Source: Ischnura elegans (taxonomy: Eukaryota > Arthropoda > Insecta > Odonata > Coenagrionidae). Taken from it: a stretch of DNA of 64,000 nucleotides. Location of the stretch: assembly GCF_921293095.1 (NCBI RefSeq), contig NC_060249.1, positions 81,851,907 to 81,915,906 on the forward strand, read 5' to 3'. The translations under genes were made by a program, and so were the position numbers. Shown piece by piece: positions 23,001 to 31,185 of the stretch. The notes under the pieces were generated by a model, which made no database searches, had not been told where the DNA came from, and worked only from the letters and a program-made list of their open reading frames with translations. Every line of letters begins with the position of its first letter. Position 1 is the first letter of the stretch.

Positions 23001-25392
23001 CTTGAAAAAATATGCCATTTATATGCTCACAGTATCAGAAAACTAAAATGATATGCAAGTTATACTACCGTTGTAAGACATCGACATCTTTTGTGGGAGT
23101 TACTCCAGCAAATGTTACGCTGCTTAAAGTTAACGTGGTAAGCGACCGTCCCCGTACATATCTTTTATTACTATGACGATACTGTACCAACGCGCATTTA
23201 TCACGCCTTACAAATATATTTTTTTAAGGATCGCTTATCAAATGAAATCGTGGTTTCCAAATTCATCAATGGAAAACTAAATGGCGACGATATTTATTTT
23301 CCAGCATGTGGTGCCGATTGCTGTAAAAAGCGTTACCAGTCTTCAGGTGGAATACAGATTGGCACACTTCAATTGGACTTCCAGAGGATTTGGTTTCAAA
23401 GGAACTTTCAGATATGATGACGAACACGCATGTGGAGAGAGGATAAAACCTGAGCATGCAGGTAATTGCTTCACTCCATCGTCGAAGAATAATGTGTCAA
23501 TCATTTGGTGACAGTAACTGGTTATTCAGCTGTATTCGAGGATACTCATCACTGAAGAATTAAATATTTTTTGTGAATTAGTCAGGATAAATTTAGTGCA
23601 TGATATAATATCAAACGTCTATTAGAATATATTATAAAGATGATGCGTAGTTTTCCGCGGCGTTGTCTAGATGATGTCTCCATGTTCCTGGGTTTCACCG
23701 TGTGGATTTTCTTTGTGTTGCAAAAGAAAATAGATATTATCCCAGGCTAATAAAGGAGGCTATCGAAATATTCAAGACACCGGAAAACATGAATAGAGAA
23801 GACGGCTACCCTCTCCACAGCTCGTGGAAGAGGGTCATACGAGAGAAAAGAAGGTGGATCTATCAGCATCCAGCATGAAAAATTGGCGCGAAAAATGAAC
23901 TATATAAGTCACCAAAAATTGAATCCCGACATCGACCTGAAGACGCCGGTTGGAATACCGGCGAAACTGTCGTCACAAAGAAAATCCACGCGGTGAAACC
24001 CAGGAACATGGAGACATCATATTATAAAGATGTTTTCAATGTTTCAGTGTTCATTCTAGTTTTCGCAATTTCGCGATGTGTGAAACACTATTCTCTGTGA
24101 AACCTGTTGGCCTTCTTTAATTCCATTTCAACATCGTTTTACCTCAGAGGTTCTCAGAGTAAAAGTCAATGCAGGCGATAGTATTACACAATGGCGGATC
24201 CAGGATTTTTTCTGGGGGCACCAGGGCCTTACAGGCAAACATAATGGAATTCTCTCATAATGGAATTAAAAACTACATGCAACAATTACTCTACTCTTTA
24301 TTTTAATATAAAAGTTTTTAATATTTAAATATTTATAAATTTTATATTAAAATGTAAAATTTATTAATATTTGTATTCAAAAGAACGCCTATTTTTTAAG
24401 CGTCTGGAGGGGGGGTGCGTGCCCCGCCCTAAATCCGCCTATGGTCGTATACCTACTTGGAGTTACGAATGTACACCGAATACTATATTTTTAAATTGCA
24501 AAAAGTCATTTACTTCCAAAAATTTCAAATCAGCGTTCGGTGTAAACATTTAATTTCTTCTTCACTTATTAAAAAATGCTATGTTATTATACTGATGATG
24601 TGTGTGTTTGCTATCGGAATGTATTGCAATAGAATTTATGACTTATTGCCTAACGTAAAGATTTAATCTACCTTTAAGGTTCCATTGACTCAAAAGCTAT
24701 CATGAAAGCTCTACCTGCGGCTGTAAGAAATTACTACCATGAGAAATGCACCTGGCTATTGAGTTCTAAAGTTGACAGACAACTGATTATAGAAATGTTC
24801 ACATCGGAGAAAAGTAAGTTATTGTCGAAAACTACGAATCATAATCTTGAAAGAATAATTTCATCTTCTTTATTCTTATATTTTACTGGATGCGTTATAT
24901 TTAACCAATGTTTTCTCTTCTGGATATGAAATTTCTAGAGCCATGCAACGTGTGGAATGTGACAGTCGTGCAGTATAAAAGCAGTGGAGTACAGGAAAAA
25001 AATGTGGCAATAAGTGAAGATAGGATGGGAAAAATTTTACATACGTTTTGTCCCAAACACAAGAAAAAGGTATTCAGACTCCCGTGGAGAGAGAATAATA
25101 TCTTTCTAAAGTAAGTAAAATTGATAATTTCGTAGAAAAAAACTAATGTACTCGAAAGACAGATGTCCATTGATTCTGTTGTCTCTCTATTTGCAGATTG
25201 TCTTCTCTATCAAATAATCCCGTGGAATACTCTATCAGATGGAAATCAATAACTGATAAAGCGAACGTCAGCGTTGTAACACCGCCGGACCACCACCAAT
25301 CAAGAGGAAATTTGAGCTGGAACGCTGAGAATCTAGCTATTTTTCTGTCAATGTCTCTATTGCTTCAAATAGTTGGTATGATCCTGCGATGA
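7896..25392 (+). CDS. Multi-CUB-domain cell-surface protein, 16 exons, 5' end missing
   Basis: Sixteen exons at 7896-8079, 10411-10611, 12227-12339, 13293-13421, 13713-13845, 14545-14673, 14763-14899, 18360-18585, 18869-18985, 19887-19999, 20094-20293, 22219-22428, 23305-23461, 24679-24813, 24939-25110 and 25197-25392 total 2,552 bases. All junction phases agree, giving 849 residues plus the stop. Counting from the first complete codon (7898), CUB1 lies at about residues 1-150, a charged linker at 166-208, CUB2 at 209-320, CUB3 at 355-494, CUB4 at 500-680 and a CUB-like fifth module at 700-800. The C-terminus is hydrophobic (831-848) and ends in one Arg, which fits a GPI signal or a tail-less membrane anchor. 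CUB modules bind proteins outside the cell, so I infer an extracellular adaptor or co-receptor. Resemblance to suppressor-of-lurcher-type proteins is possible but unproven. Codon 605 is TAG. The first exon begins with two bases of a split codon, so at least one upstream exon is missing. Confidence 0.88.
8080..10410 (+). other. Intron between CUB exons 1 and 2
   Basis: 2.33 kb, bounded by gtatgagt and tttag. It has a short (at)n run near 8320 and a small inverted repeat of catcatcac/tgatgatg near 10160-10190. No other feature was seen. Confidence 0.7.
10411..10611 (+). CDS. CUB gene exon 2: second half of CUB1
   Basis: The acceptor is ttccatttag and the donor is gtgagtat. The exon joins in phase to exon 1 to give the CUB segment [12 protein letters not shown], and later [11 protein letters not shown], the usual CG...P region before the last CUB strands. 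Between them lies a Gly/Lys/Arg-rich insert encoded by unusually G-rich DNA (about 10445-10530), which looks like a loop expansion. Base composition here differs sharply from the AT-rich flanks. Confidence 0.85.
10612..12226 (+). other. Intron between CUB exons 2 and 3
   Basis: 1.6 kb, bounded by gtgagtat and ttccag, with an A run at about 11456. No recognisable repeat or coding was seen. Confidence 0.7.
12227..12339 (+). CDS. CUB gene exon 3: end of CUB1
   Basis: The acceptor is gcaattccag and the donor is gtaagcgc. The first base completes a Gln codon from exon 2. FFAYFSFTP is the typical final aromatic strand of a CUB domain. It is followed by a polar stretch with basic residues that leads into the linker exon. 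Confidence 0.85.
12607..12672. repeat. Perfect 19-bp inverted repeat (hairpin) in intron
   Basis: The arm gggtttcaactactagata at 12607-12625 is exactly reversed at 12654-12672. A partial third copy (ctagtagttgag) follows at 12715-12726. It probably represents the end of a fold-back element. Confidence 0.8.
12739..13033. repeat. Probable non-autonomous DNA repeat
   Basis: It begins near gcgccgctaggaatt and ends near gggtatccccccaaaacccgccctcgctgcgccactgg, with GC-rich ends around an AT-rich middle. The ends resemble those of common arthropod interspersed repeats. Exact borders are uncertain. Confidence 0.4.
13293..13421 (+). CDS. CUB gene exon 4: charged inter-domain linker
   Basis: The acceptor is cctgattttcag and the donor is gtaagatg. 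The exon begins with Cys-Asp-Trp and has another Cys soon after ([10 protein letters not shown]), then turns into about 30 residues rich in Lys, Glu, Gly and Arg. No fold is apparent. The charged run probably acts as a flexible spacer between CUB1 and CUB2. An internal ggtaggga could serve as an alternative donor, but it would break the phase. Confidence 0.78.
13713..13845 (+). CDS. CUB gene exon 5: first half of CUB2
   Basis: The acceptor is aatcttttacag and the donor is gtaagtaa. The exon encodes [17 protein letters not shown], a textbook CUB opening (G.I.SPgYP..YP.N), then CKYLV and two NxS/T sites in the [12 protein letters not shown] region. It is the most diagnostic CUB exon of the gene. 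Confidence 0.92.
14545..14673 (+). CDS. CUB gene exon 6: middle of CUB2
   Basis: The acceptor is tgtttttccag and the donor is gtaattta. It encodes [12 protein letters not shown], the CUB third-Cys and D.+.+..G strand, then RICGS with the fourth Cys, and ends in MLIEFR, the usual strand before the last CUB loop. Phase agrees with exons 5 and 7. Confidence 0.9.
14763..14899 (+). CDS. CUB gene exon 7: end of CUB2 and linker
   Basis: The acceptor is attcttgaataag and the donor is gtaagtat. The intron before it is only 89 bases. The exon completes CUB2 with [10 protein letters not shown], the conserved G-F-x-A-x-aromatic ending. It then encodes about 30 Ser/Thr/Asp/Gly-rich residues that form the spacer to CUB3. 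Confidence 0.88.
15584..16272. mobile_element. 0.69-kb TIR element (non-autonomous DNA transposon)
   Basis: About 55 bases at each end form an inverted repeat with two or three mismatches, beginning aaagggtctagcaggttaag. No transposase-like coding is present inside and no convincing target duplication was seen. It lies about 100 bases from the mariner remnant in the long intron before CUB exon 8. Confidence 0.82.
16359..16830 (-). pseudogene. mariner transposase C-terminal relic
   Basis: The minus strand reads VLIHDNARH (second catalytic Asp block), then [15 protein letters not shown], matching the mariner FDHPPYSPDLAPSD block with the third catalytic Asp. It continues with WLGGKRF, then [18 protein letters not shown] and HYVERT, the usual mariner C-terminus. 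Stops at about 16700 and after KRF show it is dead. Tc1 proteins lack the final YDEGI...YVE block, so mariner is the better call. Confidence 0.85.
16370..17182 (-). mobile_element. mariner-family transposon, deletion derivative
   Basis: The ends are imperfect inverted repeats sharing the block GAGG(G)TGGTTTTTTTC at 16373-16391 and (reversed) 17165-17180. The 0.8-kb interior carries a C-terminal mariner transposase relic on the minus strand. Full mariners are about 1.3 kb, so several hundred bases are missing or scrambled in the half near 17182. It sits just right of another TIR element. Confidence 0.72.
17585..17745. repeat. Fold-back repeat in intron
   Basis: Arms containing aatatttcggc and gctcactctgct are repeated in reverse (agcagagtgagc, gccgaaatatt) around a short loop near 17670. 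Less perfect outer arms contain gtttaaac. It can form a long hairpin and is probably a small non-autonomous element. Confidence 0.72.
18360..18585 (+). CDS. CUB gene exon 8: first half of CUB3
   Basis: The acceptor is a long T tract ending in cag at 18359, and the donor is gtaagtgg. It follows the longest intron of the gene (3.46 kb, filled with transposon relics). Residues [15 protein letters not shown] look like a diverged CUB start, and [18 protein letters not shown] is the Cys plus hydrophobic strand that follows. An NTT glycosylation site is present. Confidence 0.88.
18869..18985 (+). CDS. CUB gene exon 9: middle of CUB3
   Basis: The acceptor is ctatttcag and the donor is gtaatacg. It encodes [17 protein letters not shown], which matches the CUB C....+.+.DG pattern, and KICSPF with the next Cys. 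A Lys/Glu-rich stretch follows. Phase agrees on both sides. Confidence 0.88.
19887..19999 (+). CDS. CUB gene exon 10: end of CUB3, GC donor
   Basis: The acceptor is ccattttcag. The exon encodes [12 protein letters not shown] and then GAFLFHD, the expected CUB ending. No GT lies at the end of the domain, but gcaagt at 20000 is the standard non-canonical GC donor and keeps the phase. A GT donor at about 19979 (gtgcctt) also keeps the phase, but it would delete the final CUB strand, so I chose the GC site. Confidence 0.8.
20094..20293 (+). CDS. CUB gene exon 11: start of CUB4
   Basis: The acceptor is ttaatcttcgcag and the donor is gtactaat. The intron before it is only 94 bases. The exon contains ALCDVVYDG, a basic segment, and [18 protein letters not shown], the Cys-strand-loop-strand unit of a CUB-like fold. 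It ends on a complete codon, so exons 11 to 13 are joined in phase 0. Confidence 0.88.
20780..21234. repeat. Older palindrome split by the MITE
   Basis: If the MITE and one TAA are removed, the flanks form a hairpin. The outer stem is gcatttcatac with gtatgaaatgc (11 bases, perfect), and the inner stem is ccgtcgcg with cgcgacgg around tttt. Confidence 0.7.
20819..21220. mobile_element. 402-bp MITE with TAA duplication (Harbinger-like)
   Basis: There are 23-base perfect terminal inverted repeats beginning GGGCCGTATTCTTAGTCG, flanked on both sides by TAA (20816-20818 and 21221-21223). A three-base TWA duplication is typical of PIF/Harbinger elements. Many subterminal copies of ccctacat or its reverse probably served as transposase-binding sites. 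It sits in the intron between CUB exons 11 and 12. Confidence 0.88.
22219..22428 (+). CDS. CUB gene exon 12: core of CUB4, interrupted by TAG
   Basis: The acceptor is tctccttgatcag and the donor is gtgagtag. It is seventy codons long and phase 0 at both ends. It continues exon 11 with [20 protein letters not shown], a Gly-rich loop and the Cys pair CSC. After one in-frame TAG (22351-22353) it runs on in the same frame through [19 protein letters not shown]. Cysteine spacing and frame on both sides of the TAG indicate one exon. Cutting out the stop as an intron would need an 11-base intron, which is not credible. Confidence 0.8.
22351..22353 (+). other. In-frame TAG stop inside CUB4 exon
   Basis: The local codons are TTG TAG CAA ATG. 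Coding potential with Cys-rich CUB sequence continues on both sides and through four more exons to the C-terminal anchor. A single C-to-T change from CAG would explain it. Stop readthrough, an editing change to TGG, a null allele or a base error are alternatives. If translated as written, the protein would end before the anchor. Confidence 0.85.
23033..23137 (+). CDS. Possible 35-codon cassette exon of the CUB gene
   Basis: The segment lies between a cacag acceptor and a gtaagcga donor. It is open for 35 codons in phase 0 at both ends, so it can be included between exons 12 and 13 without breaking the frame. It encodes a Lys- and Cys-containing segment with NVT. Exons 12 and 13 also join directly in phase and read well as one domain, so this may be a chance open stretch. 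An acceptor six bases further on (exon start 23039) is an alternative. Confidence 0.33.
23305..23461 (+). CDS. CUB gene exon 13: end of CUB4
   Basis: The acceptor is tttattttccag and the donor is gtaattgc. It encodes [19 protein letters not shown], the closing strands of a CUB-type fold with the NWT glycosylation site. It then gives an acidic stretch and a Cys that lead to the next module. It begins in phase 0 and ends one base into a Gly codon completed by exon 14. Confidence 0.88.
23643..24018. mobile_element. 376-bp fold-back element with 14-bp target duplication
   Basis: Near-perfect arms of about 47 bases start at gatgatgtctccatgttcct and are repeated in reverse at the right end. A roughly 25-base head containing tttccgcggcgttg precedes the left arm. 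The whole unit is flanked by identical atattataaagatg at 23629-23642 and 24019-24032. A related shorter copy is at 57966-58088. Confidence 0.78.
24191..24442. mobile_element. Small TIR element in intron
   Basis: The ends atggcggatccagg and (reversed) ataggcggatttagg are inverted repeats. The interior is AT-rich with a G-run near the right end. Elements with a 'ggcggatccagg' end are common non-autonomous repeats in animal genomes. No clear duplication was seen. Confidence 0.55.
24679..24813 (+). CDS. CUB gene exon 14: start of fifth, CUB-like module
   Basis: The acceptor is tacctttaag and the donor is gtaagtta. After a short helix-like stretch it encodes [18 protein letters not shown], the Cys-aromatic strand, basic turn and hydrophobic strand that mark the start of CUB modules, without the GxIxSP opening. 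Phase matches exons 13 and 15. Confidence 0.87.
24939..25110 (+). CDS. CUB gene exon 15: middle of fifth CUB-like module
   Basis: The acceptor is gaaatttctag and the donor is gtaagtaa. It encodes [16 protein letters not shown] (with an NVT site) and TFCPKHKKK, giving the third and fourth Cys of the module. The intron before it is 125 bases and the one after is 86 bases, so this 3' part of the gene is compact. Confidence 0.88.
25197..25392 (+). CDS. CUB gene last exon: module end and C-terminal anchor
   Basis: The acceptor is ctatttgcag and the TGA stop is at 25390-25392. VEYSIRWKS is the last CUB-like strand. A short His/Gln/Ser/Asn-rich stem with NVS and NLS sites follows, then the hydrophobic run [18 protein letters not shown] and a final Arg. 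A hydrophobic tail at the very end of the protein after a polar, small-residue stem is typical of GPI attachment signals. A tail-less type I membrane segment is the alternative. Confidence 0.88.
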
Positions 25393-26585
25393 GTGCTACT
25401 GCGTAGTGCTTATGTGTGTGATAAGAACCTGTGCCTTGTTTACTCTCTTTTGACAAATGTCAGTCAAAATTGTGGAGGAAAACACCGTGGAAATCGAGAA
25501 GAGAAGTAAAACAACTTTTTTGATAAATCTTTCTGGAATGGAAAAGCAAAATTGGATGTTGTAAAGCGGCGGCTGATTTGTTCTGATATCTTGAGCATTA
25601 TTGAGGAATGGATGCGTTGGGAATACAGGTGGTCAATGTTTATCAGCGGAAATTAGGGACTATTTTCTCTCATTAGTGTGATAACACATAGTTGTTAGTA
25701 TCTTCCACTCAAGACTGAAAGGATGTGAAAAGGTAAGCACTTATCTGTGTATGCACTGAACATTCATATTTTAAATGACCACTTGTTTCATATATTAGAA
25801 ATAGAAATTACAGTAGGTAATGTATTTAAACCGAAATGGCTTCGTGTAAAATAATTTTTGTATAAATGTCATTCTCCTAAATCAAGTGCCTAATTTATTC
25901 ATGCCAACATATTTTCCCGTTTCTTTTATCTTGGTGAATAGAATGTTGAGAAATATTTTGAAGTGTAACAATTGAATCATTCAGTTTATATTCTTTCATT
26001 CGTACTAAGTAATCGATTGTAATGCATAGGATATTCTAAACTATTTTATATGTTTGGTTTATGGTGTCCACAGTAACATAATATCACGGTAGTTGTATTT
26101 ACGATTGTAGCCTCGTGTTTGTATTTAATGCGCAGGTTCGTCATTCTTCGCCTGAAGACGCCAGTGAAGGAGATGGAACAACGGGTGCAACGCAGCGGGG
26201 ATCCGCAAGATTCCCACAATGCCTCATCATAGCGGTTGTGCCATCCACCGCTATAAAGAGGCTCCAGTATTTAAAATATCATTGTGTCCTAGTTTGCTCA
26301 TTGCTTTATTATTTGATCATTTTAGAAAAAATGTTGCGTTTTTCTGTTCAGTGACTGAAGTTCACGTTTGAAATGAAGTAATAACCCCGCTTTGTAATAA
26401 TTAACTATAAGTCTTGTAATATCTTCATAGTAACGCGCTCAGAAAGGTAAAGGAGCCACGATGGTCGTGAGGGGGTGACACTATGAGTCAACTCACTGGG
26501 TGGCACGAAAATTATTGACGACAATATCCGTCATATCCATTCATTTTATTTCTGCCGAGGAATGCGCTTCGCCCCACGAGTTTAA
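25393..26585 (+). other. 3' flank of the CUB gene
   Basis: This presumably holds the 3' UTR. I saw no convincing canonical AATAAA in the first kilobase, so the transcript end is undetermined. A segment near 26145 (cctgaagacgccagtg) resembles part of the fold-back family at about 23938. Confidence 0.4.
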
Positions 26586-26818
26586 AGGCCGTTTTACACG
26601 GTACACGGAATTACGCAATCTGACGTACGTGCGAAGGCGCAATAAAAATTTCGTCGTGTAAAGCGGTGAATTGCTAGAACACATGCGAGAATGCGTGGAT
26701 GCGAGACGGCAAAATAGCTCCTGTTCTAATTTAGTTCATGCATTCGCGCAATTCCACGCCATTTTAGAAATTAATACAGCTCTAACTTGCGCAATTCCGT
26801 GCCCGTGTAAAACGGCCT
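26586..26818. mobile_element. 233-bp MITE with TAA duplication
   Basis: The inverted ends begin AGGCCGTTTTACACGG, with TAA at 26583-26585 and 26819-26821. Further inward, cacggaatt and cgcaa are also inverted. This points to a Harbinger-like non-autonomous element, just downstream of the CUB gene. Confidence 0.82.
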
Positions 26819-27953
26819 TAATAATTATAATTGCATCGGTATGCATTATTACGCTCACTTTTCTTAATTATGTTACGCAAAAGTAGTTTTATTTGCATGG
26901 TAGCATGTTCGTGTCCTAAGCACTCTCCTTGTTTCTGGTCTGACCACGTGTCATTGTCCTTAGTGCTTGGCCTGTGTCCGGCAAGCGAGGGTGTTTCTGA
27001 TATTGGATAGGATGAGTGCTGGATGCCTGGAGTGGAATCACCCCGTGCAGTTCACCCTAGTGGTGGCTTTCACTCACCTCGTGGATGTAGATTAGATGCA
27101 AAGTGAAATTCCACTTGTGAATCACCGTTCTGGGTTCTGAATGCATTAACTCCCATGCGCAATCGAATGGACAAGTCAACCATGACCATCGACAAAGCGA
27201 TGCCTTAGCTGTGATTGAATTTGCTTTGACGGCGCAAGGGTTTCGCGTAAACTCTATTGAAACCTAGGACCACAGCTTCAGCTAGTGTTATTTGAAAAGG
27301 CTTATATCTCAACGATGCATACGATAGACTCTCGTCCTGTTTCAGTTCTTTCGTTACTTAATTTATGTGCTTCTCCTATTTCGCGCCTATTTTAATGTAA
27401 TCATCATCAACATCAACAATCCTAAGGTTGGTTTGACGCAGCTCTCCACTCAATTCTCCTATCCGATTAACTTTTCTTCTCTTTCAAATTTCTTTTGATA
27501 GAGTTAAAATTTACAATCAAAATAAACTACATGCAAACAAATTCCATCGTCGGAAAAGCCAAGTAAAACCGTTACACTCGTCAATTGATCTCAGAATTGA
27601 CCGTTTAAAACTTGGTCTCCCTTGCTTATATTTGCTCTGAGTTCGATTCCGTGGAGCCTAACTCGCCTTTTATGCACACTACATGGACGTTAGATACCCC
27701 TCGATGGTTTTCTCCTTCAACATTCCCCTCTGTCGAGCTGTCACCCACTAGGTTAGTGCGAATGAACCGTGCATTCCAGAAATAGATATTGAAATTCAAT
27801 CAACGGCATTTGACGAGCATTGACGACGTGTTTAATGGCATACAACGGTCGATCGAGCGTAACAAGTGAAGGCACGCCGCGCAGAGAACAATCCTAACAC
27901 AACCAACTTCTTTCTCTAGTCGTTGTGCCGACCGTTTTGCAGATTGTTCAGTC

Positions 27954-28042
27954 ATGGCAGGACGCCCGATTATTGGAAGGCGTTTGGCGATCAGTTGGAT
28001 TTTAAGCCTCCTTGCAGTAGTCTCTTTCGTGGTACTATGTCA
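27954..28042 (+). CDS. Signal-peptide first coding exon of a possible second gene
   Basis: The ATG at 27954 has a fair start context (gtcATGG). It opens 30 codons beginning MAGRPIIGRRLAISW and continuing with the hydrophobic core ILSLLAVVSFVVLC: basic N-terminus, core, then a small or polar end. That is a strong signal-peptide pattern. The frame stops at 28044, but a donor (gtgaaagt) sits at 28043, so the exon would end two bases into a codon. The rest of the protein is not identified. The upstream 60 bases read like a 5' UTR without an in-frame ATG. Chance occurrence is possible. Confidence 0.5.
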
Positions 28043-30700
28043 GTGAAAGTGAAGTGAAAGATTTTTTTCGCTATGGATTTGTGTGTAACACTATGGCATT
28101 GTGGACGATTTGGGTGGTGATAGATTCTAGAAATGGTATTTGAAGGTAATGAACCTAATTACTGAAGAAATTAAACGAAGAACATCAGTTTGCGTGTTGG
28201 AACTTGGGTTGACGCTAGACGAAGTGAATTCAAGCAACTATAAGAGACTTCAAGCCGGTAGCAGTCTGAAGGTGTGTTGCAAATTTGTTTGTATTTCACT
28301 AGCACGATTAGTGGCAATTGCCATAGCATAATGTTACCTTAGAGTTCAAAATATTTTTAGTGCTATACCTAGAGGTTCAGAATTTTTCCGCTAACGCACG
28401 TGAAATCAATTCTTAGTAGAATTGCTGCACATCCATCAACGACACAATGGTTGAAAGAAGGGAAATATTCCTTTACGAAAGTAGTTTATGAATGACTTCA
28501 AATGAATACGTAAAAACAGGATTGCTATCATAAAATTGCATGGTATGATGCCTATTAATGCCTATAATGATTGAGTTGATTAACTTATATTACAACTGGT
28601 CTACTAAGTTACATAATATGCCCGAATTAAACTTATATTGGATTACGGGAGCAGTTTTGCAGCCTTTATGTTATTTCAATTATATATAGTTAGCTGATAG
28701 CGATATTGATCAAAGGTCTGACTGTATCACAGTGGTCATTAATAAGCATCCCGTGCCCACCCTCTCTAATACTCAAGTGTGATGAATGGCTGATAGTAGT
28801 CCATATCCATGAAGACGTAAAATAAAGTGCGAAGTTGGGCAAAAGTTGCAAACCGTGTAGTTTCGATGGAGGGCTCATTAGCTGAGTAAATACATTTTAG
28901 GGTAATCATTTAGAGGAGGTTACACCTAAGAGCGTATATAACACAAATTTCGGAGGAGTTTGAACCCTTGACCTCTCCCCTCGCTGTAGTCTTAGTGGTG
29001 ATGTTAAGGATGGTGGAACAGTAGCATTAGTATATAATTATTACATTAACTCTTCTTAGTGTAATTTATGCCTTTCATGTATGTTTATATTTTAACCCCG
29101 TTCACTTGAAAAACTACGAAATACTAAAAAAAATTTATATTTTATTTTTAGCCTATTCTAGAACTTTTGATGGAGCTCTCAAGAGAGAATAGTATCAAAA
29201 ATTACATAAAAATCGGCTGTTTTATGCGACTTCAAACCTTGCCAATGTCAAAACAACACCTTTGTGTTATAACTTTTTCCGATATTCTAATGAGATAAAC
29301 TTGAATTAAGCTCAAAGTGATATTCCATTCTTTGGCATAATTTGCTGAATTACACTTACCTTACCGACAGAGGTAAATGGCTTCATACTGGTGCCCACTT
29401 TCGAAGTTTTTACGAAAATTCAAAGCTTTATTGAATACTATTTTTTCTTATTTAGATATTGAATAATCAGAAGGCCATATATAATACCTTAGGACAATGT
29501 TAAATGTAGGATTATGAGGGATGTCCATTGCATATTGTTTATACTAGTATTTAACACATGACCCTTGAACTGAAAATAAATTTGGTTTAGGCACCTTAAT
29601 AGTAAATTTTATTCTCGTTTGGTATCATTTAATATGAATACTTTGGTTGGAAACGCGCATCCTGCCCACAGAAACATATTTTCGACCATAGTAAATCTAT
29701 TACCGTCAATGGCTCTCACAGGGGACTTAGGAAGGACTGGGATGAGTTTTGTATGGAGTTGACCCAACGCAAAGCTTCAATTTCTATGCATTCTTGTCTC
29801 AGTTCATGAGCGGCTTAGTTCTGCCGTTCGGAACCACGAGTTTTCCACTAACTTTGTCTTTTAGTTATTCAGCTAAATTTGCATTTCGAAATCAAAGTCA
29901 GTTGTTTGAATATTTTCGTGTGACTCGTTGAAGACTAAATTTCATGAACACGTGAAGGAATTGCATTACTGAAAATTTGACTCTTTTGGGTATTTTTCCT
30001 TTCCAAGTATGATTACATTCACTTTGTCTGTGGTCCTGATGTATTTATTTTGAAGCAACGAGATTTCCTCGTTTCGTTATCTAAAGCTTCAAATTTACCA
30101 GCATTATTTTGTTATTTCTAATCAAATAAGAAGAATCTCGAAGCATATACCTTTTATTCCTACTACGTATATCCAGAAATTTGTGTTTATTTTAAATCTA
30201 CGATCAACTGGACAAAAAAGAAGTATCATCACTTTGGTGAACTTATTTTCAGCTTGGATGGGTAGTGCTACAGTTTTTCTCTTCGCGTTTCCTAAAAACA
30301 CACATAAGCACTAACATTCTCTGAGTCCATTCATTACTCTCTATAATGATTTCAACATGTGAACGAATACAGGTTACGATCAAATCACCTTTTTTCTACC
30401 GAAAGAGAAAGAAAAAATGCAAACTTCTTGTTATTTTGAGCAAAATACGATGCGGAAATTATGATTCTAAAATAAAAAAGCATCAGTCGAACGCATCGTA
30501 AAAAACTTAACTACTTCCTGTGAAAAATAACGTTGGCCTTACAAATGTCATCACGCTCCATAGTGTTACCAGTCAAATTTCTATTCTCATTAACATGTAT
30601 TTAAAATGTTATGTTCTCCCGAATGGTGACGCTTGAAAGAATTTAAAAGGATTACTCGCTCTCACCTACGATTTCGTCATGACATGCAATGTTTTCGCAG

Positions 30701-30713
30701 AAGACCACCTACG
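30701..30713 (+). CDS. Candidate 13-base microexon following the signal peptide
   Basis: Thirteen bases lie between a strong acceptor (tgttttcgcag) and a strong donor (gtaagcaa). Joined to the signal-peptide exon it completes a Gln codon and adds Arg-Pro-Pro-Thr, leaving phase 0. The size fits the open phase exactly (1 + 12). No next exon was recognised, so support is limited to the splice sites and phase. Confidence 0.3.
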
Positions 30714-31185
30714 GTAAGCAATCTTTTATTCAGATTCTTTACTTAAGTTTTGTTTCCGGAGTGACATGAGTGAGTCTAAATACACAGTTGCGAGGATATC
30801 AAAGTAAACTCAGTGATGTTTTTTTAATTTCCACACGGAAAGCTCAAGGCTATTCATGAACTTTATGCAGTTCGTGGAACTGACACGCTCTTCCCGAAAA
30901 AATGTAGAAAAACGATTGCAAATTAAAGGAGATGAAAAGTACGTAGAGAAGGTAGTTGAGAGGTAAAAATAGTGCCGAGAACTACTAGCAATATGGCTTC
31001 GGTTTTGTAATCTGTTCGGTACATACAGAGTTTCCATAAAAGAATAGATTGGTTTTGAACATGGTTTTTATTAAAACAGAAGTACTTAAAATTCATATTT
31101 TTTATTTTACGAAATTTTCGTCTCAAACAGTTTGTTTGCGTAATTAATGAATACCAATATGTGCGCTCTTTGTCGCTCTACATTA

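Noticed and set aside
26115..26354. Possible extra 3' exon after the CUB gene (acceptor at about 26134)
   Set aside because: The segment resembles the fold-back repeat family, and the last CUB exon already ends in a natural C-terminal anchor and stop.
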